Below, piece by piece: positions 42,374-50,612 of a DNA stretch of 64,000 bases. The number at the start of each line of letters is the position of its first letter. Position 1 is the first letter of the stretch. The stretch covers positions 124,001 through 188,000 of the forward strand of contig WGLY01000015.1 in assembly GCA_016125335.1 (NCBI GenBank), written 5' to 3'. Below the pieces are notes generated by a model. The model had not been told where the DNA came from, did no database searches, and saw only the letters and a list, made by a program, of their open reading frames with translations. This DNA comes from Frankiales bacterium. Lineage in GTDB: Bacteria; Actinomycetota; Actinomycetes; S36-B12; CAIYMF01. The position numbers and the translations under genes are program-made.

Positions 42374-43888
42374 GTGCCGCTGCGCCCGATGCGACGCGTG
42401 ACCGGGCCGACCGACGAGGTGGTCGTCGTCGGCGCCGGCCTGGCCGGCCTGTCCTGCGCGCTGCGCCTCGCGGGTGCGGGGCGCAGCGTCACCGTCGTGG
42501 AGCGCGAGGCCGTGCCCGGCGGGCGGGCCGGCGTCATCGAGGACTCCGGCTACCGCATCGACACCGGGCCCACCGTGCTCACGATGCCCGACCTCATCCG
42601 TGACGCCTTCGCCGCCGTCGACGAGGACATGGACGACTGGCTCGACCTCATGCCGGTCGACCCGCTCTACCGGGCCTTCTTCCCGGACGGCTCGCAGCTC
42701 GACGTCCACGCCGACATCGACGCCATGGCCGACGAGATCGCCCGGGTCGTGTCGCCCGCGGAGGCGGCGGGCTACCGCTCCTTCGTCGACCTCGTCTCGC
42801 GCATCTACCGCTACGAGATGCGCGACTTCATCGACCGCAACATCGACACCCCGCTCGACCTCCTCACCGCCAACCTCGCCCGCCTCGCCGGCGTCGGCGG
42901 GTTCCGGCGGCTCGCGCCCGTGGTCGCGTCGCACCTGCACGACCCGCGCACCCAGCGGGTGTTCAGCTTCCAGTCCATGTACGCCGGGCTCGCCCCGCAG
43001 GACGCGCTGGCCATCTACGCGGTCATCGCCTACATGGACTCCGTGGCCGGGGTCTTCTTCCCGCGAGGAGGGATGCACGCGCTGCCCCGCGCCATGGCCG
43101 CGGCGGCCGAGAAGCACGGGGTGCGGTTCCGCTACGGCACCGAGGTCGCGAGCGTCGAGCTGCAGGGTCGGCGCGCCACCGCGGTCGTCACCACCGAGGG
43201 CGAGCGGCTGCCCGCCGACACGGTGGTGCTCAACCCGGACCTGCCCGTGGCGTGGCGCGACCTGCTCGGGCGCGAGCCGTGGAGCGTGCGCCGGCTGCGC
43301 TACTCGCCGTCGTGCTTCCTGCTGCTGGCGGGCTCCACGGCGTCGTACTCCCGCACCGCGCACCACAACATCCACTTCGGCCGGGCCTGGGACGGCGTGT
43401 TCCGCGAGCTCATCGACGAGAAGCGGCTCATGAGCGACCCGAGCCTGCTCGTCACCAACCCCACCCGGTCCGACCCGTCGCTGGCCCCCGAGGGCCGCCA
43501 GGTCTACTACGTCCTGCTGCCCACCCCGAACCTCGACGCCGACATCGACTGGCGGGTGGAGGGCCCGCGCTACCGCGACGAGGTCGTGCGCACGCTGGAG
43601 TCGCGCGGGTACATCGGCTTCGGCGACGGCATCGAGGTCGAGCACCTCACCACCCCGCTGGACTGGCAGGCCCGCGGCATGGAGCGGGGCTCGCCGTTCG
43701 CGGCGGCGCACACGTTCCTCCAGACCGGGCCGTTCCGCCCGTCGAACCTGTGGGGCGAGAACGTCGTCTTCACCGGGTCCGGCACCCAGCCGGGGGTCGG
43801 CGTCCCCATGGTGCTGGTCTCGGGGCGCCTCGCCGCCGAGCGGGTCACCGGGCCGGACCGGTCCTACGCCCCGTCCTACCTGCACTGA
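42374..43888 (+). CDS. crtI: Phytoene desaturase
   Basis: A 504-residue FAD enzyme. The Rossmann segment is EVVVVGAGLAGLSCALRLAGAGRSVTVVEREAVPGGRAG (about 16-54), then YRIDTGPTVLTMPDLI. The carotenoid C-terminal signature is NLWGENVVFTGSGTQPGVGVPMVLVSGRLAAERV (about 458-491). It is the bacterial CrtI type, expected to convert phytoene to lycopene through successive desaturations. The start is GTG 42374, 6 bp after crtE; shorter start ATG 42389 is possible. Cotranscription with crtE is near certain. Confidence 0.93.
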   Translation: MPLRPMRRVTGPTDEVVVVGAGLAGLSCALRLAGAGRSVTVVEREAVPGGRAGVIEDSGYRIDTGPTVLTMPDLIRDAFAAVDEDMDDWLDLMPVDPLYRAFFPDGSQLDVHADIDAMADEIARVVSPAEAAGYRSFVDLVSRIYRYEMRDFIDRNIDTPLDLLTANLARLAGVGGFRRLAPVVASHLHDPRTQRVFSFQSMYAGLAPQDALAIYAVIAYMDSVAGVFFPRGGMHALPRAMAAAAEKHGVRFRYGTEVASVELQGRRATAVVTTEGERLPADTVVLNPDLPVAWRDLLGREPWSVRRLRYSPSCFLLLAGSTASYSRTAHHNIHFGRAWDGVFRELIDEKRLMSDPSLLVTNPTRSDPSLAPEGRQVYYVLLPTPNLDADIDWRVEGPRYRDEVVRTLESRGYIGFGDGIEVEHLTTPLDWQARGMERGSPFAAAHTFLQTGPFRPSNLWGENVVFTGSGTQPGVGVPMVLVSGRLAAERVTGPDRSYAPSYLH

Positions 43889-44045
43889 CGCACGCCGCCC
43901 CGCCCCCCCGCCAGACACCGGGAGCGGGCCGTACGGGGCGAAAGGGACGAAACGCGGCACGGTCCCCTCAGGTTCCCGTCCGATGAGCGACGTGCGTCAC
44001 GCTCGACCCACCCGATCGCGTTGGGATCCGGGCGATCCGCGGCCG

Positions 44046-44060
44046 TACCCTGTGCCCGTG
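44046..44060 (+). promoter_or_regulatory. Leaderless promoter: TACCCT, 6 nt, GTG
   Basis: TACCCT (44046-44051) ends 6 nt before GTG 44058. Confidence 0.65.
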
Positions 44061-45617
44061 GCTTCCGGCGACCCCTCATCGGAGGACCTCCACCCGACCG
44101 ACCACGGCATCGCGTTCACGCTGCGCTACGCCGTCCCCGGTCTCGTGGGGTCCGCCGTCCTCGCGATCGGCGCGCTCGGCGTCGGCTGGGTCCCCACCGA
44201 CGAGCTGAACAGCACCATCATCCACGCGATGCAGTCCCCCGGGCTGGGCAAGCTCGTGTCCACCGCCTCGGTCATCCTCGGCGGCGCGCTGCTGCTCCAG
44301 TCGTGGCTCGTGGTCGGCGGCGACGTGCTCGCCGGGCACATCCGGGGCGTGCGCGGCCTGTGGGGCGTGCTCGCGCTCTGGGTCACCCCGCTCATGCTCG
44401 TGCCGCCGCTGTTCAGCCGCGACGCCTACTCCTACTACGCCCAGGGCAAGCTGATGCTCCGGGGCGTCGACCCCTACACCAACGGGGTCGCCTCGATCCC
44501 CGGGTGGTTCGACAGCGGCGTCGACCCGATGTGGCAGAACACGCCCACGCCTTACGGCCCGTTGTTCCTCGCGCTCTCCCGCGGCATGGCCGCGCTGACG
44601 TCGAACCCGTTCATGGCGGTGATCGGCTTCCGCGTGCTGGCGGTGGTCGGTGTCGCGCTGCTCGCCTACTACGTGCCGCGCCTGGCCTTCCACCACGACA
44701 TCGAGCCGGCCAAGGCCTTGTGGCTCGGCGTCATGAACCCGTTGGTGCTCATGCACTTCGTCGCTGGCGTGCACAACGACGCGCTCATGGTCGGGCTGCT
44801 GGTGGCGGGGCTCTGCCTCGCCGTGGAGCACCGCGTCGTCGCCGGCACGCTGCTGGTCGTCGCGGCGGGCATGGTGAAGCCGATCGGCCTGCTGGCGCTG
44901 CCGTTCGTCGGGCTGGTCTGGGCCGGCACCCGCGCGGACTGGCGCGGGCGCTTCCTGGCCTGGGCCAAGGTCGGCGGCCTCACCACCGTGTCGTTCGTGG
45001 TCTTCTCCGCGATCGTCGGGCTCTCGGCCGGCTGGATCCGCGCCCTCACCACGCCCGGCGTGGTGAAGACCTGGCTCTCCCCCTCGACCGCAGCGGGGAT
45101 GTTCACCGGCGACGTGCTCGACTGGATCGGTCTGGGCGACCACACCGACCTCGCCGTGAACGTCTTCCGGATGCTGTTCATGATCGCGGCGATCGCCATC
45201 GTGGCCTGGCTGATCCTGCGTCCCGAGGGGCGCACCCCGGTGCGCGGCGCCACGCTCGCCTTCGTCGTCGTCGTGCTGTTCGGCCCGGTCGTGCAGCCCT
45301 GGTACCTGCTGTGGGCGCTGCCGCTCGCGGCCGCCTCCGGCCTGAGGCCGCGCTCGCTGAAGTGGGTGATGCTCGGCGTCGCCGCGTTCACCCTCTACGG
45401 GCTGTGGGAGACCAGCGCCTCGGCCGACAGCCTCATCGAGCTCTCGGACGGCATCGCCATGGTGGCCTCCGCCGCCGCGGTCGCGATCGCGGTGTCGATC
45501 TCGCCGCGGGAGCGCCAGCTGCTCTTCGGTGAGCCCAGCGCCCACGGGCTCGTCCCGGAGGACGCGGTCTCGGCGGCCCGGCGCGACCTGCTCGTGGTGC
45601 AGCCGGCCTCCCGCTGA
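44058..45617 (+). CDS. MptA/MptB-type polyprenol-phosphomannose alpha-1,6-mannosyltransferase
   Basis: A 519-residue GT-C membrane protein with about 12-13 helices. The catalytic first loop is PLFSRDAYSYYAQGKLMLRGVDPYTNGVASIPGW (about 115-148), where the Asp in SRDAYSYY is the GT-C acidic site. Also visible are TPTPYGPLFLALS and GVHNDALMVGLLVAG. The family extends alpha-1,6-mannan cores of lipomannan/lipoarabinomannan using polyprenyl-phosphate-mannose. In M. tuberculosis MptA (Rv2174) adjoins idsA2, as here, which supports MptA. Leaderless GTG 44058 is preferred over the open frame from 43983. Confidence 0.85.
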   Translation: MASGDPSSEDLHPTDHGIAFTLRYAVPGLVGSAVLAIGALGVGWVPTDELNSTIIHAMQSPGLGKLVSTASVILGGALLLQSWLVVGGDVLAGHIRGVRGLWGVLALWVTPLMLVPPLFSRDAYSYYAQGKLMLRGVDPYTNGVASIPGWFDSGVDPMWQNTPTPYGPLFLALSRGMAALTSNPFMAVIGFRVLAVVGVALLAYYVPRLAFHHDIEPAKALWLGVMNPLVLMHFVAGVHNDALMVGLLVAGLCLAVEHRVVAGTLLVVAAGMVKPIGLLALPFVGLVWAGTRADWRGRFLAWAKVGGLTTVSFVVFSAIVGLSAGWIRALTTPGVVKTWLSPSTAAGMFTGDVLDWIGLGDHTDLAVNVFRMLFMIAAIAIVAWLILRPEGRTPVRGATLAFVVVVLFGPVVQPWYLLWALPLAAASGLRPRSLKWVMLGVAAFTLYGLWETSASADSLIELSDGIAMVASAAAVAIAVSISPRERQLLFGEPSAHGLVPEDAVSAARRDLLVVQPASR

Positions 45618-45630
45618 CCCGGGGCAGGCG

Positions 45631-46050
45631 TCAGAGGGCGTCGACGTCGATGTCGGGGCCCTCGCCCAGCAGCACCACTCCCCCGCCGACGCCGTCGCGG
45701 TTCCAGCCGCGCACCGCGCCGCGCAGGACGTCGAGCGCCACGGCGAAGTCGGGCGGGTCGGCCTCGGCGAACTCGCCCCAGCCCGACCACACCACGAGCA
45801 CCCCGTCGGCGCCCTCGTGGTCGAGGTCGGCCAGGCACTCCTCGAGCGCGTCCCAGTTCATGCCGAACCACTCGGGCAGCTCGAAGGCCTCGTCGCACGC
45901 CTCGAGGAACGCGGCGCGGTCCTCGACGTCGGTGCCGTCGAGCACCACGCAGCGCCAGCCGAGCCTGGCGGCCGCGTCCTCGTACTCGTCGACGGCGCGG
46001 CCCTCGGCGCGACGCACGCCGCGCAGCTCGGACAGCCTCAGTGCACTCAT
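45631..46050 (-). CDS. Barstar-family ribonuclease inhibitor
   Basis: A 139-residue protein. The barstar core is RCVVLDGTDVEDRAAFLEACDEAFELPEWFGMNWDALEECLADLDHEGADGVLVVWSGWGEFAEADP (about 33-98), including the inhibitor helix with Trp-Phe-Gly-x-Asn-Trp-Asp-Ala-Leu that plugs the RNase active site in barnase complexes. It is cytosolic with no signal peptide. ATG 46050 overlaps the stop of the RNase gene (ATGA), the classic toxin then immunity layout, so it should protect the producer from the enzyme encoded just upstream. Confidence 0.9.
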   Translation of the reverse strand: MSALRLSELRGVRRAEGRAVDEYEDAAARLGWRCVVLDGTDVEDRAAFLEACDEAFELPEWFGMNWDALEECLADLDHEGADGVLVVWSGWGEFAEADPPDFAVALDVLRGAVRGWNRDGVGGGVVLLGEGPDIDVDAL

Positions 46051-46514
46051 CCGGACACCCCCGAGACGATCTCGTGGAACGACGCGTAGTGGTCGTCGGA
46101 GTAGAACTTGCCACCGTCGCGCCCCGCGACGATGCGCCGGGCACCGCGGTCCGGCGAGCCCGGCGTGACGACCGTGTACTCCTGGTACCAGCCCGACGGA
46201 TGGGCCGGCAGCAGCCCCTCGCGGTTGGAGAACGTCGCGCCGTCCTTGGCGTAGGGGAACGGGCCCCCCGCCGCGATGAGGCGCAACGTGTCGACCCCCT
46301 GCGGCGGGAGCGCAGCCACCGTCATCGTGGGCAGGCCGGACACCGGCTGCGCCGGCGCGAGCGCCGCCGTCCCCGATCCCGCGGGGACGGAGGGTGCGGC
46401 CGCCGACGTCGTCCCCCCGCACGCCGCCACGGCGGGCAGCAGCAGGGCGACCAGCACCCAGAGCAGGGCGAGCCGCGGCGCGCGGCTGCGGTGTCCGGTC
46501 GGGATGGGCCGCAC
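46047..46514 (-). CDS. Lipoprotein guanyl-specific ribonuclease (RNase Sa/barnase-like)
   Basis: A 155-residue product. Residues 1-33 form a lipoprotein signal with lipobox AVAAC (Cys at about 32), followed by a 45-residue Pro/Ala/Ser linker and the RNase domain (about 75-150): LRLIAAGGPFPYAKDGATFSNREGLLP, YQEYTVVTPGSPDRGARRIVAG, YSDDHYASFHEI. The catalytic Glu (QEYTV), Arg (RGARR) and His (DDHY) of RNase Sa are all present, so it should be active. The lipid anchor would hold it on the outer membrane face. GTG 46514 was chosen because the lipoprotein signal begins there and CACGAT lies seven nt upstream; the frame stays open to 46628. Confidence 0.88.
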   Translation of the reverse strand: MRPIPTGHRSRAPRLALLWVLVALLLPAVAACGGTTSAAAPSVPAGSGTAALAPAQPVSGLPTMTVAALPPQGVDTLRLIAAGGPFPYAKDGATFSNREGLLPAHPSGWYQEYTVVTPGSPDRGARRIVAGRDGGKFYSDDHYASFHEIVSGVSG

Positions 46515-46575
46515 GCTCGGTATCGTGGCACGGCCCGACCGGCGGGCACCACGCATCGGTGCGAGGATCTGACCC

Positions 46576-46597
46576 CATGAGGTGCGCCGTCCCATGA
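46576..46597 (+). other. Possible six-codon upstream ORF coupled to crtB
   Basis: ATG at 46576 encodes MRCAVP and its TGA overlaps the crtB ATG (ATGA at 46594). A weak GAGGAT -10-like hexamer lies 8 nt before this mini-ORF. It may be a leaderless leader that couples translation into crtB, or chance. Confidence 0.3.
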
Positions 46598-47550
46598 GCG
46601 CGCGCGACCTGGACCGCGCGGGCATCACCGACCCGACGCTGCGGGAGTCCTACGAGCGCTGCCGCGTCCTCAACGCGCAGCACGGCCGCACCTACTACCT
46701 GGCCACGCTCCTGCTCCCGCCGGCCAAGCGCCCCTACGTGCACGCGCTGTACGGATTCGCGCGGTACGCCGACGAGATCGTCGACGACCTCGGCTCGGAC
46801 GCCACCGCCGCCCAGCGGGCGGCCGAGCTCGACGCGTGGTCGGCGCGCTTCCGCGACGACCTGGCCCGCGGCCGCAGCGACGACGCGGTCTGCGCGGCGG
46901 TCGTCGACACGGTGCAGCGGTGGGACATCCCCGTGGAGCACTTCGACGCGTTCCTGCGCTCGATGCGCATGGACCTCACCGTGAGCGAGTACCCGACGTA
47001 CGACGACCTGACGACGTACGTCTACGGCTCGGCGTCGGTGATCGGCCTCCAGATGGTGCCGATCCTGGAGCCGACGGCTCCCGAGGCCTACGAGCACGCG
47101 CAGGAGCTGGGCACGGCGTTCCAGCTGGCCAACTTCGTCCGCGACGTGGGCGAGGACCTCGACCGCGGGCGCGTGTACATCCCGCTCGAGGACCTCCACC
47201 GGCACGGCGTCACCCGCGAGGAGCTCGAGCGCCGGGTGGTGACCCCCGGCGTACGCCGCGTGCTCGAGGACCAGGTCGCGCGGGTGCGCCGGCTCGAGGA
47301 GCGCTCGCGGCCGGGCGTCGCGATGCTCCACCCGTCGTCGCAGCCCTGCATCGAGGCCGCCCGCGTCCTCTACTGCGGCATCGTCGACGAGGTGGAGCGC
47401 ATCGACTACCAGGTGTTCACGCGGCGCGCGACCGTGCCCACCCGGCGCCGGCTGGCCGTGGCGCTGCCCGCGTGGCGCGCGGCGCGCGCGGCCCGGCGAC
47501 GCCACGGCGAGGGCCACCCGCACGGGCTGCACGCGCCGACGTCGCGCTGA
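46594..47550 (+). CDS. crtB: Phytoene synthase
   Basis: A 318-residue squalene/phytoene synthase. The first Asp-rich motif is YGFARYADEIVDDLG (about 48-62), the second ELGTAFQLANFVRDVGEDLDRGRVYIP (about 167-193). Also present are YLATLLLPPAKRPYVHALY and YVYGSASVIGLQMVPIL. It condenses two GGPP to phytoene, the committed step between crtE and crtI. ATG 46594 was chosen; GTG 46582 in the same frame adds four residues. Its transcription is divergent from the RNase gene. Confidence 0.93.
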   Translation: MSARDLDRAGITDPTLRESYERCRVLNAQHGRTYYLATLLLPPAKRPYVHALYGFARYADEIVDDLGSDATAAQRAAELDAWSARFRDDLARGRSDDAVCAAVVDTVQRWDIPVEHFDAFLRSMRMDLTVSEYPTYDDLTTYVYGSASVIGLQMVPILEPTAPEAYEHAQELGTAFQLANFVRDVGEDLDRGRVYIPLEDLHRHGVTREELERRVVTPGVRRVLEDQVARVRRLEERSRPGVAMLHPSSQPCIEAARVLYCGIVDEVERIDYQVFTRRATVPTRRRLAVALPAWRAARAARRRHGEGHPHGLHAPTSR

Positions 47551-47572
47551 CCGGGCAGCCGTCCGCGAGCGG

Positions 47573-48565
47573 TCAGTCCCCGCGCAGCACGCTGTCGTCC
47601 GGCACCTTCCACCACGAGCCGATCAGCTCGTCGGCGGACGCCGGCTCCCAGCTGTTGCGCCCGCCGTCGTGGTACATCGTCATCTCGCCGAAGGCCATGC
47701 CCGTGCCCACGGGGTAGATGTCCACCCGCACGAAGTCCAGCCCGCGCGAGAGCTCCTCGGCCGCCGCCTTGAGCTCGCGCCAGTGCGGCACGAGCGGCGG
47801 GTGCTCCTTGTCCGGGTGCGGGCCGAACCGGATCGCGGAGGGCGAGCCGTCGCCGTCGAACACGGCGATGCGGTGGTCGGTGAACCGGCCGCCGACGACG
47901 TAGAACAGCGGGCAGGTGCCGTCGAAGCACATGAACTTGTAGTCGGTCGGCAGCTCGCCGCCCGTGCCCGGCACGAGGTGCTCCACGAGGACGCGGCGCG
48001 GGACGTCGCGGTAGCCCCACTCCGGCACGTGGCCGGGGCTGTGGGAGTAGTCGAGCTCGAGCCACCGGCGGCCCAGCGCCACGATCCGCGGCGGGCTCGC
48101 GTGCTCCGGGCGGACGGCGAAGCGCTCCCACTCGCAGAACCGCGCGGAGCCCGGGAGCCGGTTGCCCGCGGGCGCGCCGTCGAACACGACGACGACGGCG
48201 CCCGAGCCGTGCGTGGCCTTGACGACGTACTCGCGCGGGAGCTCGCGCCACGGGATGCGTCCCGGGTCGTCGAACGCGCCCACGACCGGGGTCAGCACCT
48301 CGTCGCCGAGCCGCTCGCGCACGTAGTCGCGCACGGCGACCTTGTCGACCATGGAGGTGAGGATCGGGCGGCGGTCGAACGCCGCGCGGTAGCGCACCTT
48401 CTCGCTGAACGTGCGCGGGTCGCGGGGCGTGCGCGCGAGGCGCCGCACGGCCACCTCGCTGGGCCAGTTGCCGTCGACGAGGTCGCGCGCGCGCCTGGCC
48501 GCCGGCTTGAGCACCTGCGGCAGCCGTTCGCCGAGGTCCTCGAGCTCGAAGAGCCGGACTCCCAC
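47573..48565 (-). CDS. TupA-like ATP-grasp protein
   Basis: A 330-residue ATP-grasp-fold protein of the TupA type (teichuronopeptide/polysaccharide-associated). The characteristic start is PRTFSEKVRYRAAFDRRPILTSMVDKVAVRDYVRERLGDEVLTPVVGAFDDP (about 50-100), then EYVVKATHGSGAVVVVFD (nucleotide-binding loop), LVEHLVPGTGGELPTDYKFMCFDGTCPLFYV and FVRVDIYPVGTGMAFGEMTMYHDGG. It probably ligates an amino acid or similar group to an envelope or capsule component; nothing nearby fixes the substrate. GTG 48565 has GGGGGG upstream; ATG 48625 gives a 20-residue unsupported extension. Confidence 0.78.
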   Translation of the reverse strand: MGVRLFELEDLGERLPQVLKPAARRARDLVDGNWPSEVAVRRLARTPRDPRTFSEKVRYRAAFDRRPILTSMVDKVAVRDYVRERLGDEVLTPVVGAFDDPGRIPWRELPREYVVKATHGSGAVVVVFDGAPAGNRLPGSARFCEWERFAVRPEHASPPRIVALGRRWLELDYSHSPGHVPEWGYRDVPRRVLVEHLVPGTGGELPTDYKFMCFDGTCPLFYVVGGRFTDHRIAVFDGDGSPSAIRFGPHPDKEHPPLVPHWRELKAAAEELSRGLDFVRVDIYPVGTGMAFGEMTMYHDGGRNSWEPASADELIGSWWKVPDDSVLRGD

Positions 48566-48734
48566 CCTGCACCCCCCGGTGCCGCACCTGCGACGGTCGA
48601 CGACGGCCGTGGCCGTCCCCGCCATCCTCGCCCTGACGTCGTGCCCCCGCAGGGAGCGTAATGACCGCTCCAGGCGCGAGGCGAGCCGTGTCGGTGATCC
48701 GGCCTAGGCTCGGCGGGCACCGGGAGGAGGGGAC

Positions 48735-49091
48735 GTGGCAGACGCCGAGGACGTGCGCCGCATCGCGCTCGCCCTGCCGCACGTCGAGGAGATCGACAGC
48801 GACGGGTTCGACTTCCGCGTGGGCGGCAAGGGGTTCGTGTGGTCCTACCCGGACCGCGAGGGCGGCCGCCGGGTCATCCGCACGGACGTCGCCGTGCTCT
48901 ACGTCGGCGACGAGGCGGAGAAGCAGGCGCTGCTGCTCGGGGAGCCCGAGCTGTTCTTCACCACCCCCGGCTACGACGGCTTCCCGCTGGTGATGCTGCG
49001 CCTGGCCGCCGTGCGCGTGCCCCGGCTGCGCGAGCTGGTGGCCGACGCCTGGCACATGCGCGCGCCGGCGGAGCTGCGCGAGGGCGCCTGA
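48735..49091 (+). CDS. MmcQ/YjbR-family protein
   Basis: A 118-residue YjbR-fold protein: VRRIALALPHVEEIDSDGFDFRVGGKGFVW, a basic/aromatic middle and VMLRLAAVRVPRLRELVADAWHMRAPAEL at the end. The family has a CyaY-like fold and is often called DNA-binding, but function is not established. GTG 48735 follows GGGAGGAGGGG. A second, shorter member occurs at 55756. Confidence 0.8.
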   Translation: MADAEDVRRIALALPHVEEIDSDGFDFRVGGKGFVWSYPDREGGRRVIRTDVAVLYVGDEAEKQALLLGEPELFFTTPGYDGFPLVMLRLAAVRVPRLRELVADAWHMRAPAELREGA

Positions 49092-49100
49092 CCCGCCTCG

Positions 49101-49502
49101 TCAGTCGTCGCGGCGGGGCGATCCGGGCAGCGGCAGGCGCGGCGGTCCGGCGTAGGGCGTGCGCTGCACCCCGCGTCGTCCCCACCACACCCACAGCGCC
49201 TGGGTCAGCAGCACGAGCGCGAAGCCGAAGAGCAGGTCCTCCACCGGGGCCCAGGCGATACGGCCGTCGCCGAGGAACGGCGGCGGCCCGGCGGCCGGCG
49301 TCGAGGAGCCGACGATCGCGGCTCCGTCGTACCGCACGATGCGCAGACCCGTGAGGACGCCGTTGGTGAGCAGCTGGAAGCCGACGACGATCGCGTAGGC
49401 CGTCCAGAACACGCGCCGGCGCAGCAGCCGCGTGCGCAGCACCGCGAGGTCCGCCAGCGCCGTCAGCGCGACCGCGAGGACCGCGAGCGAGGTGTAGGTC
49501 AC
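49101..49502 (-). CDS. crtYd: Lycopene cyclase subunit CrtYd
   Basis: A 133-residue membrane protein with three helices, the second half of an actinobacterial heterodimeric lycopene cyclase. The key motif is RIAWAPVEDLLFGFALVLLTQALW (about 83-106), containing the PxE(E/D) signature of this family. GTG 49502 overlaps the crtYc stop (GTGA), so the two subunits are made together. It forms the cyclic end group on lycopene; whether beta, epsilon or mono-cyclic is decided elsewhere. Confidence 0.85.
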   Translation of the reverse strand: MTYTSLAVLAVALTALADLAVLRTRLLRRRVFWTAYAIVVGFQLLTNGVLTGLRIVRYDGAAIVGSSTPAAGPPPFLGDGRIAWAPVEDLLFGFALVLLTQALWVWWGRRGVQRTPYAGPPRLPLPGSPRRDD

Positions 49503-49930
49503 CGCCCGTCCCCCGGCCCGCCGTGCGGGCGGCGCTCGGGCTTCGCCGAGGCCGGGCCGCCTGCCGTGGCGTCGTCGCGGCGCACCCCGTCCACGCACGT
49601 GCCCGGCGGCTCGTCGCCGACCTCCCAGCGCCGTGCCGAGCGCACCGCCTCGAGGGTCAGCAGCGAGGCCACCGGCACCACCACGAAGAACAGCAGCTCC
49701 TCGAGCGGCACGTCGCCGACGGTGACCCCGGTGGTGCGCGCGGGGTCGAACGACCAGTGCCCCGCGGACACGGCGTAGGCGTCCCAGAGGCTGAAGACCA
49801 CGAGGACGGGTCCGATCGTGAGCAGCAGCCGGCGCCAGCGCGAGAGCACGCGGGTGCGCAGCGCGACCTCGAGCCACGTGCTCCCGATCACCACCAGCGC
49901 GAGCACGCCGAGGTAGGCGAGGTGCCCCAT
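49499..49930 (-). CDS. crtYc: Lycopene cyclase subunit CrtYc
   Basis: 143 residues, three membrane helices. The helical pattern and VGDVPLEELLFFVVVPVASLLTLEAVR (about 72-98) match CrtYc, with PLEE as the PxE(E/D) motif; WDAYAVSAGHWSFDPARTTGV is a second conserved loop. The C-terminal 45 residues are a hydrophilic Arg/Gly/Pro tail longer than usual. ATG 49930. With crtYd it completes the cyclase; the pair is closely followed upstream by an F420-type oxidoreductase gene. Confidence 0.85.
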   Translation of the reverse strand: MGHLAYLGVLALVVIGSTWLEVALRTRVLSRWRRLLLTIGPVLVVFSLWDAYAVSAGHWSFDPARTTGVTVGDVPLEELLFFVVVPVASLLTLEAVRSARRWEVGDEPPGTCVDGVRRDDATAGGPASAKPERRPHGGPGDGR

Positions 49931-49955
49931 CAGCGGGACCCCGGACGCGGGGCGG

Positions 49956-50432
49956 TCACGCGGGGGTCCCCGGCGCCTTGGCGTGGTCCCACGACACAGT
50001 GCGCGCGACGTGCAGCCGCAGCGCGCGCTGCTTGGGCGCCCGCACGCGGTAGGCGGCGCGCACGTCGTCGGCGTGCGCCGGGTCGAGCCCCTCGTACTTC
50101 ACCAGCAGCCGCGCCATCACGTCGCAGATACGGTCGACGTCCTCGACCAGCTCCACCGTGCCGGTCAGCTGGAGGCCGCGCAGCTGCGCGTAGCGCTCGC
50201 CGGACTCGACCAGCGCGGCGAACCGCGGGTCGCGCTCGAGGTTGCGCACCTTCTGGCTCGCGGCGTACGTGCGCATCCACACGGTGCCGTTGTCGTCGAC
50301 GACGAACCACATGGGCACGGGGTCGGGCACCCCGTCCGGGCCGTTGGTGACCAGCACGGGGATCCGCGACTCGCGCAGCATCGCGCCGGCCTCGGCCTCG
50401 CTCAGGGCGATCCGGTCGCGGACGTGGCTCAC
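49956..50432 (-). CDS. PPOX-class flavin/F420-dependent oxidoreductase
   Basis: A 158-residue split-barrel protein of the pyridoxamine-phosphate-oxidase/F420 reductase group: MLRESRIPVLVTNGPDGVPDPVPMWFVVDDNGTVWMRTYAASQKVRNLERDPRFAALVESG is the cofactor-binding half. Such proteins use FMN or F420 for small-molecule reductions. GTG 50432. It lies 25 bp upstream of crtYc on the same strand, so cotranscription with the lycopene cyclase is possible. It occupies the place where Rv2175c lies beside pknL in mycobacteria. Confidence 0.85.
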   Translation of the reverse strand: MSHVRDRIALSEAEAGAMLRESRIPVLVTNGPDGVPDPVPMWFVVDDNGTVWMRTYAASQKVRNLERDPRFAALVESGERYAQLRGLQLTGTVELVEDVDRICDVMARLLVKYEGLDPAHADDVRAAYRVRAPKQRALRLHVARTVSWDHAKAPGTPA

Positions 50433-50595
50433 CCCGCCATCCTGCCGTCCGCGGCGGCGGACCGCGCGCGAGCGGCGCCTCCGGGCGGTCCGCGGGTCTC
50501 GGCGCCGTCACGGCGGGGTCACGGCCCGGGACCGGTGCGCGGCGCCCGATGTCCGGGACCCGGCGCGGCAGGACGGCCCCACGGCGTGTCGAACG

Positions 50596-50612
50596 TAGAC
50601 TCCTGGACCGTG
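50596..50612 (+). promoter_or_regulatory. Kinase leaderless promoter: TAGACT, 8 nt, GTG
   Basis: TAGACT (50596-50601) ends 8 nt before GTG 50610. Confidence 0.6.

Noticed and set aside
43983-44057. Upstream ATG start for the mannosyltransferase.
   Set aside because: The 25 added residues are Arg/Pro-rich and precede the TACCCT -10, which favours GTG 44058.
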